From: an uncultured Candidatus Saccharibacteria bacterium
GTDB lineage: Bacteria > Patescibacteriota > Saccharimonadia > Saccharimonadales > Saccharimonadaceae
Reading direction: 5' to 3'
DNA length: 42,620 nt
NCBI GenBank assembly: GCA_946409745.1
Contig: CAMJXP010000003.1
Span: 1-42,620 of the forward strand
The position numbers and the translations under genes were made by a program. The notes under the pieces were generated by a model that was given only the letters and a program-made list of their open reading frames with translations, was not told the DNA's origin and did not search any database. Shown in pieces: positions 26,472-34,662 of the stretch. How positions within the stretch are numbered: the stretch's first letter is position 1; each line of letters opens with the position of its first letter.

Positions 26472-27176
26472 ATGCTTTACTATGTCTTTTCAGATTCCCA
26501 CGGCTTTAGCGGCAATATGCTGGCCGTTCTCCAGCAGAAGTTGCCGGACGAGCTGATATTCCTTGGAGACGGGGAATTAGATCTTCTCGATATTAAGAAG
26601 AAATACCCGGATCTCGTCATACATAATGTGCGCGGGAATTGCGACGTTGCATCAACGGCAAGGCTTCAAATGGTCATAAGGTGTGGCAGGAAAAAGATCT
26701 TCTTATGCCATGGACATACGATGGTTGTAAAGGATTCGCTCGATACATTGATCGACAATGCTTTCGCAGCAGAAGCGAACGTGGTTCTGTTCGGCCATAC
26801 GCATATACCATATACCGGCTTTTCTATGGCGATGGATATAATGAATCCGGGCACTATTGGAGAATGCCAGGACCCGACATATGGGATTCTAACTATTGAT
26901 GGATTCAGAGTAGAAACGAAGATAATCCATCTAAATTCATTACAAAAAGAATGGACATTGATACGGCTTTTTGATGGAATTGAGGCGTCCGGGAGTCCGG
27001 CGTGTCAAAAAAACGGTCCAAAAAAAGTGATGTGTCAAAAAACCTTATCGTATAAAACGAAGGTTTTTACATCAAATGGGCGTCAGTTTTACAAGCATAA
27101 GCACAATAAAAGTCCCGTAGGGCTCTTTTTGTTATTATGTGTTTTATCTAATAAACGTTGCGCCCTTCTTTTCTAG
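26472..27176 (+). CDS. YfcE/MJ0936-like metallophosphoesterase with anomalous C-terminal extension
   Basis: FSDSHG, FLGDGELD, VRGNCD, LCHGHT, FGHTHIPY, MNPGT motifs. AGGAGAAG SD before ATG 26472. Tail after ~26945 looks non-coding. Confidence 0.8.
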   Translation: MLYYVFSDSHGFSGNMLAVLQQKLPDELIFLGDGELDLLDIKKKYPDLVIHNVRGNCDVASTARLQMVIRCGRKKIFLCHGHTMVVKDSLDTLIDNAFAAEANVVLFGHTHIPYTGFSMAMDIMNPGTIGECQDPTYGILTIDGFRVETKIIHLNSLQKEWTLIRLFDGIEASGSPACQKNGPKKVMCQKTLSYKTKVFTSNGRQFYKHKHNKSPVGLFLLLCVLSNKRCALLF

Positions 27177-27641
27177 CATTTGGAAGTATTTATCTTTCTT
27201 TTTCTCGAACATAGTTCCGATAGCTTTCGTATTTACGATAACTTTGAAACCATTTTCAATTGCACCAAGCGCAGTCAAAGCGACACAACCGCCGCCATCA
27301 ACGCCTACTACTTCTACGGCATCAATATTATTCTTCTGTAAGTATTCAGGCAGTTGCGGATTAGAAAAAGCATCACCCTTGTATTTATCAAAAACCGCTT
27401 CTCCTTTTCTAATCAAGTCTTCGGCCAATTCAGCGCTCTTGTCGCAATCAAAAATATGCACCGGTGCAAGTTTATTAATGAAGTTTTTCTTCATGAGATT
27501 GCGAATATAGACGACATTCTCACTGGCTTTTATTTCTTCATTAACTTTATTGATGATATCACTATCGTATTTAAAGAATTCTGCGTGGTTCTTACCAACA
27601 CACGCTTCTTGCATATCAATTACAAGTAATGCTTTGCTCAT
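27144..27641 (-). CDS. Isochorismatase-like cysteine hydrolase
   Basis: ALLVIDMQ, D...K motif, VVGVDGGGCVALTALGAI. Confidence 0.85.
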   Translation of the reverse strand: MSKALLVIDMQEACVGKNHAEFFKYDSDIINKVNEEIKASENVVYIRNLMKKNFINKLAPVHIFDCDKSAELAEDLIRKGEAVFDKYKGDAFSNPQLPEYLQKNNIDAVEVVGVDGGGCVALTALGAIENGFKVIVNTKAIGTMFEKKKDKYFQMLEKKGATFIR

Positions 27642-27642
27642 T

Positions 27643-28275
27643 TTATGCCTTTCTAATTGGATGCCTTATTACAGTTTTAAGTTTACCTGCGTCACATTTT
27701 CTAGGATCGCTTAGATAAATCTCGTGGTGATATCTAGTATCTGCTATATCTAGCTTGTAGCCGTTATCTTCGGCGAATTTATGCATTAACTCAACTGTTG
27801 CCGGTTCGTCGTCGTAACTACCAATATGCATACATTGAACGCATAAACCCTCGTCATAGGTTAGAAACTCTATTCTAGAGAAATCTTGTTTCTTTTTCTT
27901 GGTAGCTTCTTCTATTGCCCAGTCAAAATCAGCTTTCGTCACAAAGTCTGGTAAACGGATAATGGAAATAAAGTTTAGCCGCTCTTTATGGTTATAGTCT
28001 ATGCCATCTTTATCGTCTTGCCACCAAAAACCTTCTAGCGGCGGTACGACATATTCGAAAAATCCATCAATTTTATGGTCACCTTTATAGCTCATTTTTA
28101 TCGTGTAGGCGACTCCGTAAAGTAGTCCAAGCGTATTCTGATAATCGCCGTTTTCATCGTTAGGGTTACCTTTGCCTCTAACGGCGATATAATTCATCTT
28201 CGGAACATTGATAATACTTGGCTTATTTTTTGGTAAGTAGTATTCTTTGTATTCTTTTTTAAAATCAAAAGCCAT
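27643..28275 (-). CDS. GyrI-like small-molecule-binding domain protein
   Basis: MNYIAVRGKGNPNDENGDYQNTLGLLYGVAYTIKMSYK ... VVPPLEGFWW. Confidence 0.8.
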   Translation of the reverse strand: MAFDFKKEYKEYYLPKNKPSIINVPKMNYIAVRGKGNPNDENGDYQNTLGLLYGVAYTIKMSYKGDHKIDGFFEYVVPPLEGFWWQDDKDGIDYNHKERLNFISIIRLPDFVTKADFDWAIEEATKKKKQDFSRIEFLTYDEGLCVQCMHIGSYDDEPATVELMHKFAEDNGYKLDIADTRYHHEIYLSDPRKCDAGKLKTVIRHPIRKA

Positions 28276-28498
28276 GAATTATCCTTTAGATAATTATATC
28301 ATTTAGCGTCAACTATTCTTCGAGAGCAAATTCTTTTAATCGTCGACAGATGTCCCTTTGTACACAAATAAAACCTGGTAAATTAAGCCCCACCATTATT
28401 AAGTGGATGAAAACCTAGCCGATGCAGGGAAGTGCGAAGCTTGATAAAAACCAATGAGGTGCTAAAATATAGTGTAATAGGAAGAAAAAGGAGAAAAA

Positions 28499-29386
28499 AT
28501 GGCCAAAAAAGGTATGGTCGGTCAATTGACTGCCAAAGCTAAAGCATGGATTGTTGGGGTTAGCGCAGCGGTCCTCGCAGCTACCGGGGCAATCGTAGCG
28601 GTAATAGTTAATAATAACAACGGGTCGACGGGAGAACAACCAAATAGTTCAGAATCATCAGAGATTAAAAATCCGCTCGGTGTAACAACGAGAATAGAAA
28701 AAGAAGACGACAAAGATGAATTCATAATTTATTATTCAGTGCCCATTAACAATGAAGTAAAAGAAATTATTGTAAAATATTCAACTGACCATGACAAAGA
28801 TGGTCACACTTATATTTTGGGCGAATACTATTATCCTGGAAAAAACGCTTTGGCCAAATATGCGGCACGTACAGTACTAAAGAAAAACTATACTAATCAT
28901 GCGGAATTCACGCCAGAAAATGTCAGCAAATATTTTGGCGTTCAAAATTTTACCAAAATTGCCAATCAGGACGGAAGCGGTGACGATATTGCATTTTATA
29001 CCTACGAGGAAGACATTACGGGGAATCTTAGAAGCAGTATTTGGATTATCTGGTTTATCGAAGATGGAAAAGTTACATTAAAAGGTGGCTATGAATACCT
29101 AAACGAACGGAAGATTTACGACCTTGGAAGCGAACCGGCACCATGGTTTGAAGACGTAATGGGCTTTTGTAAAGGCAGAGATAAAGAGTGCCAAGTGCGA
29201 GCCAAAATTGATGGTGATACAATCTATTATTTCTTTTCCGATTATTCAATTAGCCATGCACATTGCCATCAATATTTAACTGAACATAAAGAAATCTATA
29301 ATCACTATTGGCCGATTGGCACCATGAATAAAGATCGAATCTTTGAAGTCGAAACTTATGGGGTTGTTGGAGAAACTGACTGTTAA
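28499..29386 (+). CDS. Membrane-anchored extracellular hypothetical protein
   Basis: GGAG SD, N-terminal TM (WIVGVSAAVLAATGAIVAVIV), Ser/Asn-rich linker, soluble domain. Confidence 0.7.
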   Translation: MAKKGMVGQLTAKAKAWIVGVSAAVLAATGAIVAVIVNNNNGSTGEQPNSSESSEIKNPLGVTTRIEKEDDKDEFIIYYSVPINNEVKEIIVKYSTDHDKDGHTYILGEYYYPGKNALAKYAARTVLKKNYTNHAEFTPENVSKYFGVQNFTKIANQDGSGDDIAFYTYEEDITGNLRSSIWIIWFIEDGKVTLKGGYEYLNERKIYDLGSEPAPWFEDVMGFCKGRDKECQVRAKIDGDTIYYFFSDYSISHAHCHQYLTEHKEIYNHYWPIGTMNKDRIFEVETYGVVGETDC

Positions 29387-29405
29387 TAGCAATAATTAAT
29401 TAAAG

Positions 29406-29427
29406 GACGCCCTGACGGGCGTCTTTT
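29406..29427 (+). terminator. Rho-independent terminator
   Basis: GACGCCC-TGAC-GGGCGTC then TTTT. Confidence 0.85.
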
Positions 29428-29511
29428 ATGTTGTAACGTAAATCTTGACATTAAGTTAATGGTTTACTATAATCGAAATATCGTTTGATAATAAACAAGT
29501 GGAGTAATAAA

Positions 29512-30027
29512 TTGCGAAGAATTTTATTGTGCGGTTTGGTAACACCTCTCGTTTTCATCTCTGGAGGTGTTTTAGCAGCTACCGATCCAGCCGCTGTCGT
29601 CGACAATCTTAGCGTTAACGTCGAGGAAATATGTTCTTTTTCTCGCTCTTCCGGTTCAGGTTCTATCGCAAAAACAATGACTGCGAATAAAGGTGCCACT
29701 GGTATGGGTGGAAGCACTTTTACAGCTATCTGCAATAGTAACGGTGGTTATTCGGTCAAGGCTGTATTTACATCGCTTACTTCCGCTTCATCGAGTGCTT
29801 CATTTGATTATGCAACCCCAACCAAAGGTTACAATCGTTATTCTGCATATCTTGGTAGTTCTTCGAGCACAACCCGTGTAGCATCAAATGGAAATATTAT
29901 TGATACATCTGTCGCTGATGACGAAAATGGCACGGTTCAAGAAATATATTATAAGTGTTCTACTGCCAACGATGTTCCGGCGGGAACTTACACTGGCACC
30001 GCAACCTATACTTTGACTCAAAAATAA
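29512..30027 (+). CDS. Small secreted protein with CSF-type extracellular module
   Basis: Signal peptide LRRILLCGLVTPLVFISGGVLAA. GGAG 7 nt before in-frame TTG 29512 suggests a TTG start rather than ATG 29485. Confidence 0.7.
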   Translation: MRRILLCGLVTPLVFISGGVLAATDPAAVVDNLSVNVEEICSFSRSSGSGSIAKTMTANKGATGMGGSTFTAICNSNGGYSVKAVFTSLTSASSSASFDYATPTKGYNRYSAYLGSSSSTTRVASNGNIIDTSVADDENGTVQEIYYKCSTANDVPAGTYTGTATYTLTQK

Positions 30028-30073
30028 TCTACTTTGTTGTATTTTTTACAAAATTTAGCATAAAAGTCTTGAA

Positions 30074-30122
30074 TTACTATATATAGTGGTGTATTATTAG
30101 AATAAGACACTAAATGTAGGGT
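30074..30122 (+). promoter_or_regulatory. Tandem NrdR boxes upstream of nrdDG
   Basis: TTACTATATATAGTGG (30074-30089) and ACACTAAATGTAGGGT (30107-30122); cores 33 bp apart; cf. consensus ACACWATATATWGTGT. Confidence 0.75.
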
Positions 30123-30212
30123 TACTGCAAATCAGCATTACCACGTAGTCGCCCGGCAGGTCATATATAAATTAACGAACCAAAATGGAATACATTTAAG
30201 GAGGTATATTTC

Positions 30213-32408
30213 ATGTTCAAAAGAATAATTAAGCGGGATGGGAAGATAGTCAAATTCGATCCTGAAAAGATTGTCGACGCCATCGCGAAGGCTGGGCTTG
30301 CGACCGAGGAATTTAAGGCAGATCGTGCTAGAGCACTCGCGGAAAAAGTTGTACAAAGAGCAAATGAAAAGATTACCGCTCGTACGCCAAATGTTGAGCA
30401 GATTCAAGATATCGTAGAAGAAGTCTTGATGGAGTCCTCATTCAAGAAGACCGCTCGGGCTTATATTCGCTATCGTCAAGAACGCTCCAGAGTTCGTACT
30501 GCCAAATCTGACCTTATGATGATTTATCGTACGATTTCCCATGCCGATGCTTCCGAAGACTCCGATGTTAAGCGTTCAAATGCTAACGTTGATGGTAACT
30601 CCGCTATGGGTAAGATGCTCCAATTTGGCGCTGAGGGTTCAAAAGTTTTTGCTAAGTCATTGCTTCTTCGCCCAGATATCGCAGCAGCTCATGATGCCGG
30701 TGAAATTCACATTCACGACCTCGATTTTTATGCTACTGGTACGCTCACTTGCTGCCAATCTGATCCATTTGTAATGTTTGAAAATGGCGGCTTTAACACT
30801 GGTCACGGTCATCTTCGCACGCCAAATTCGATTAGCTCTTATGGCGCGCTTGCTGCGATTTTGCTTCAAGCTAACCAGAATGAACAACATGGCGGTCAAT
30901 CCATTCCGAACTTTGATTATGCAATGGCTCCAGGTGTTAATAAGTCATTTAGAAAAGCTTTGAAGCGTAATCTCGAGAAATACAACAAGTTCACTGGTAA
31001 AAAACTTGAGCTCACCGTTAAAGATAATTACGATTACGGCGATGATAAAGCACTAACAAAAGACAAATGGCCACAAGAAGTGATTGATGCTTCGAATGAA
31101 GACGTTGAAAGAGAAACTCTCCAAGCCATGGAGGGATTCGTACATAACCTTAACACGATGCATTCTCGTGCTGGCGCACAGGTGCCATTTACTTCGATTA
31201 ACTTTGGTACTGACACGACTCCAGCTGGCCGCCTAGTTTCACTTGATCTTCTCCAAGCTACTGAGAATGGCCTTGGTAAAGGTGAAACGCCAATCTTCCC
31301 AATCTCAATTCTTAAAGTCAAAGAGGGAATAAATTACAATCCGGAAGACCCAAATTACGATATCTTCAAGCGTTCTATGGAAGTATCCGCTAAGAGATTA
31401 TTCCCAAACTTCTGTTTTATCGATGCCCCGTACAATTTAAAGTATTACAAGAAAGGCGATTATCGCACCGAAATCGCAACCATGGGTTGCCGTACGCGCG
31501 TATTTGCTTCCGTCTTCCCAGAATCTGATGGTATCGTCACTGGTCGTGGCAACTTATCCTTTACGACGATTAATATTGTTAGAATCGGTATTAAGCACGG
31601 TATTTGCCTTGGTGAGCGCAAAGAAGCTGACTGGGATGGTTTCTACCATGAACTCGACGAAAAACTCGATCTCGTGAAGGACGAGCTCCTCGAACGCTTT
31701 GAATTCCAAGCTAACCAACATGTCCGTAACTTCCCATTCTTAATGGGACAAGGTAACTGGTTTGGCTCTGAAAAGCTTGGTCCAAACGATACGCTTCGTG
31801 ACGTCATCAAACACGGTACGCTTTCGATTGGTTTCATCGGCTTAGCTGAAACATTAGTTGCGATGACCGGTAAACATCATGGTGAAGATGAGGATGCACG
31901 TGACCTTGGTCTTGATATCGTCACTCATATGCGTGAGAAATGTGATAGCTACTGTAAAAAGTATAAACTCAACTTCTCGCTCCTTGCTACCCCAGCCGAA
32001 GGTATTGCCGGTAGATTTACCAAGATTGACCGCAAAGAGTTCGGCAAGATTAAAGGCGTAACTGACCGGGAATTCTACACCAACTCCTTCCACGTGCCTG
32101 TTTATTATCCAATTTCTGCCTTTGATAAGATTGAAATTGAGGCTCCGTATCACAACCTCTGCAACGCTGGTCACATTACCTATATCGAGCTTGATGGTGA
32201 CCCATCACAAAATATCGCTGCCTTCGAAGCCGTGATTCGTAAAATGCATGACTGCGGTATTGGCTATGGTTCTGTCAACCACCCAGTAGATCGCGATCCA
32301 GTCTGTGGCTTCTCGGGCATCATCAAGGGCGAGCGTTGCCCACACTGTGGCCGTCTCGAAGGTGATGTACCATTCGAAAAAGTCTGTAACTGTGCAAAGG
32401 GCAAATAA
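30213..32408 (+). CDS. nrdD: Anaerobic ribonucleoside-triphosphate reductase
   Basis: N-terminal ATP-cone (IIKRDGKIVKFDPEKIVDAI), NrdD body, C-terminal RDPVCGFSGIIKGERCPHCGR. Confidence 0.96.
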   Translation: MFKRIIKRDGKIVKFDPEKIVDAIAKAGLATEEFKADRARALAEKVVQRANEKITARTPNVEQIQDIVEEVLMESSFKKTARAYIRYRQERSRVRTAKSDLMMIYRTISHADASEDSDVKRSNANVDGNSAMGKMLQFGAEGSKVFAKSLLLRPDIAAAHDAGEIHIHDLDFYATGTLTCCQSDPFVMFENGGFNTGHGHLRTPNSISSYGALAAILLQANQNEQHGGQSIPNFDYAMAPGVNKSFRKALKRNLEKYNKFTGKKLELTVKDNYDYGDDKALTKDKWPQEVIDASNEDVERETLQAMEGFVHNLNTMHSRAGAQVPFTSINFGTDTTPAGRLVSLDLLQATENGLGKGETPIFPISILKVKEGINYNPEDPNYDIFKRSMEVSAKRLFPNFCFIDAPYNLKYYKKGDYRTEIATMGCRTRVFASVFPESDGIVTGRGNLSFTTINIVRIGIKHGICLGERKEADWDGFYHELDEKLDLVKDELLERFEFQANQHVRNFPFLMGQGNWFGSEKLGPNDTLRDVIKHGTLSIGFIGLAETLVAMTGKHHGEDEDARDLGLDIVTHMREKCDSYCKKYKLNFSLLATPAEGIAGRFTKIDRKEFGKIKGVTDREFYTNSFHVPVYYPISAFDKIEIEAPYHNLCNAGHITYIELDGDPSQNIAAFEAVIRKMHDCGIGYGSVNHPVDRDPVCGFSGIIKGERCPHCGRLEGDVPFEKVCNCAKGK

Positions 32409-32971
32409 TGACTGCCCAAAAAATCGATTGGGACAAAATGGCTGTTGAGCGGATTCTCTCCGCTCCGCAGCCACCTCAGGGCAAAATTCGCCTGTCTGGT
32501 CCATGCGAACATGACAATATTGTGAATGGCGATGGCTTAAGAGCAGTAGTTTGGACGCAAGGTTGTCCAAACCATTGTAAAGAATGCCAGAATCCAGAAA
32601 CTTGGGACTTCTGTGGCGGAATGCTAATCGATATTGATGAAGTTAAAGCTGAACTAAAGAAATACCGTGGTCAAGCTGGACTAACTTTTTGCGGTGGCGA
32701 GCCGTTCGTTCAACCGGTTGCCTGTAAGGAATTAGCCGATTGGGTACGCAAGGAGCTCGGTTGGAATGTTTGGAGTTTTTCTGGCTTTACCTATGAGCAA
32801 ATCAAAATGGCTGGCGGTGACGCTTGGGAGTTTCTCAAATCTCTCGATGCTATCATAGATGGCCCATTTATTATCGGATTAAAAGATTTGAGCCTTCGCT
32901 ATCGTGGCTCAAAAAACCAGAGGCTACTCCACCTAGAATACGGGACTGGTAAGATACTCTCCATCGAGTAA
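32408..32971 (+). CDS. nrdG: Anaerobic ribonucleotide reductase activating protein (radical SAM)
   Basis: QGCPNHCKECQNPETWDF CxxxCxxC motif; overlaps the nrdD stop. Confidence 0.95.
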   Translation: MTAQKIDWDKMAVERILSAPQPPQGKIRLSGPCEHDNIVNGDGLRAVVWTQGCPNHCKECQNPETWDFCGGMLIDIDEVKAELKKYRGQAGLTFCGGEPFVQPVACKELADWVRKELGWNVWSFSGFTYEQIKMAGGDAWEFLKSLDAIIDGPFIIGLKDLSLRYRGSKNQRLLHLEYGTGKILSIE

Positions 32972-33013
32972 TCGTGATATAATATATATAATATATCTAA
33001 TCATGGAGGTTTG

Positions 33014-33874
33014 GTGAATTCTGATAGCTCATTTGTCATCTCTCCGATGACGAAGCGAATTGAACTGAATGCCGGTGAGGTTTATCATGGCACACTTTCG
33101 ATTTCTAATCCTCAAAATGCAACCAACGATTTCAAGTTTAAGGTTTCGGTGTCGTCTTACTCTGTATCTGGCGATGACTATAGCGCTGATTTTTTGACCG
33201 AGAACGATCGAACCCTAATTACTAATTGGATTACACTTGATAAAGATTCCGGCACCTTGAAGCCAAACGAAACCACAAAAATCAATTACACGATTACTGT
33301 CCCAGAGAACGCTCCTGGTGGTGGGCAATATGCGGCCCTGCTCGTCACTTCTGACACTGATGTAGGTAATACCGATGGCATTGCAGTTGAAAATGTCTTC
33401 GAAATGGCAAGCCTGATTTTTGCTAAAATTGAGGGTGAGACTGAGCATGGTGGTGAGATTAAAGAAAACAATATCCCTGGCTTTGTGACTGAACTTCCAA
33501 TTAGAGTCGATGCTTTTGTGTCTAATTCAGGTAATGTTCATGATATCGCACGTGTGGCAGTAGAAGTGAGGAGTGTTTTTTCGGCTGAACCGATCTATCC
33601 GAAGAGTTATGAGAATAACACAATTGAAGAGACGATTATGCCAGAAACTTCTCGGCGTATTATCCGTGATCTCGATGGTTTTTCGCCGCTCGGTATCTAC
33701 ACGGTCAAACAGACCGTCACCTATCTTGATGAAGTTTCTGTGATTGAGAAGACCGTGATTGCGTGTCCGATTTGGTTCATGGTTCTGCTCAGTGTGACTG
33801 TGATTGCAATTGTTTATTCAATTTTTAAATCATTAAAACGACATCGCCGTCGCAAGCAGATGTTTAAGGACTAA
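33014..33874 (+). CDS. DUF916/WxL-associated-like protein with C-terminal TM
   Basis: FVISPMTKRIELNAGEVYHGTLSISNPQNATNDFKFKV ... APGGGQYAALLV, C-terminal TM plus basic tail. GTG 33014 or TTG 33011 start. Confidence 0.65.
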   Translation: MNSDSSFVISPMTKRIELNAGEVYHGTLSISNPQNATNDFKFKVSVSSYSVSGDDYSADFLTENDRTLITNWITLDKDSGTLKPNETTKINYTITVPENAPGGGQYAALLVTSDTDVGNTDGIAVENVFEMASLIFAKIEGETEHGGEIKENNIPGFVTELPIRVDAFVSNSGNVHDIARVAVEVRSVFSAEPIYPKSYENNTIEETIMPETSRRIIRDLDGFSPLGIYTVKQTVTYLDEVSVIEKTVIACPIWFMVLLSVTVIAIVYSIFKSLKRHRRRKQMFKD

Positions 33875-33882
33875 GGAGTAAT

Positions 33883-34662
33883 ATGAAAATAGGCGTAATT
33901 GGGGCTGGAGCTTATGGAACTGCACTGGGTGGCGTACTCGAAGAAAAAGGCCACGAGGTGGTTTATTATGATCCGGCAATCACCGATAAATTTGTGCATG
34001 ATTTAGTTTGGGATGCTGAGATGGTGCTTCTAGCTGCTCCTTCTACGGCGGTACCAGAGTTGCTACTTCAACTTGATGTGCATACACCACTAATCATAGC
34101 GACTAAAGGGATTTTGAAAGATGACATTTTTGCCGACTTTCATGATGTGATGGCGCTATCTGGGCCAAGTTTTGCAGATGATATGAAGGCCAAGAAAGAA
34201 ACCTTCTTAACTGTAACAGATGATAGATTAGTAAAGCTATTTGACACGGATTATATTTCGTTTGACCATACGAAAGATCTTCGTGGTGTTTTGATGTGCG
34301 GCGCTTTAAAGAACGTCTATGCAATTCGGGCTGGCTATCTTGGATTAAAGCCTGGTACGGCCGAGCACCAGCAATTTATCACGGATGTTGCTAAAGAGAT
34401 GGAAGTTATCTTGCTTGCCAATGGCGCAATGCGCGATACGGTTTATCATTACTGTGGCGTCGATGATTTGAAGCTTACTTGTAACCTACCTTCTAGGAAT
34501 TATGAATTTGGTATGAAAAAACGCGAAAATCCGGATTATCAGCCGGAGAAGACTGTCGAGGGCGTTGCGACGCTGGCACGAATTGTGGCTGGAGAGATTG
34601 AAGTGCCGCTTGAAGCATCGATTCTAAAAGAGATTATTAATATGAATGTGATTGGAGGATAA
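33883..34662 (+). CDS. gpsA: NAD(P)H-dependent glycerol-3-phosphate dehydrogenase (compact)
   Basis: GVIGAGAYGTALGGVL, SGPSFADD, CGALKNVYAIRAG. Confidence 0.88.
   Translation: MKIGVIGAGAYGTALGGVLEEKGHEVVYYDPAITDKFVHDLVWDAEMVLLAAPSTAVPELLLQLDVHTPLIIATKGILKDDIFADFHDVMALSGPSFADDMKAKKETFLTVTDDRLVKLFDTDYISFDHTKDLRGVLMCGALKNVYAIRAGYLGLKPGTAEHQQFITDVAKEMEVILLANGAMRDTVYHYCGVDDLKLTCNLPSRNYEFGMKKRENPDYQPEKTVEGVATLARIVAGEIEVPLEASILKEIINMNVIGG

Noticed and set aside
23194-27130. tRNA-Val attachment-site duplication marking an integrated element
   Set aside because: No copy of the tRNA 3' end (GTTCGAGCCCAGTAAGATCCACCA) was seen on the far side of the island, and no integrase is present.
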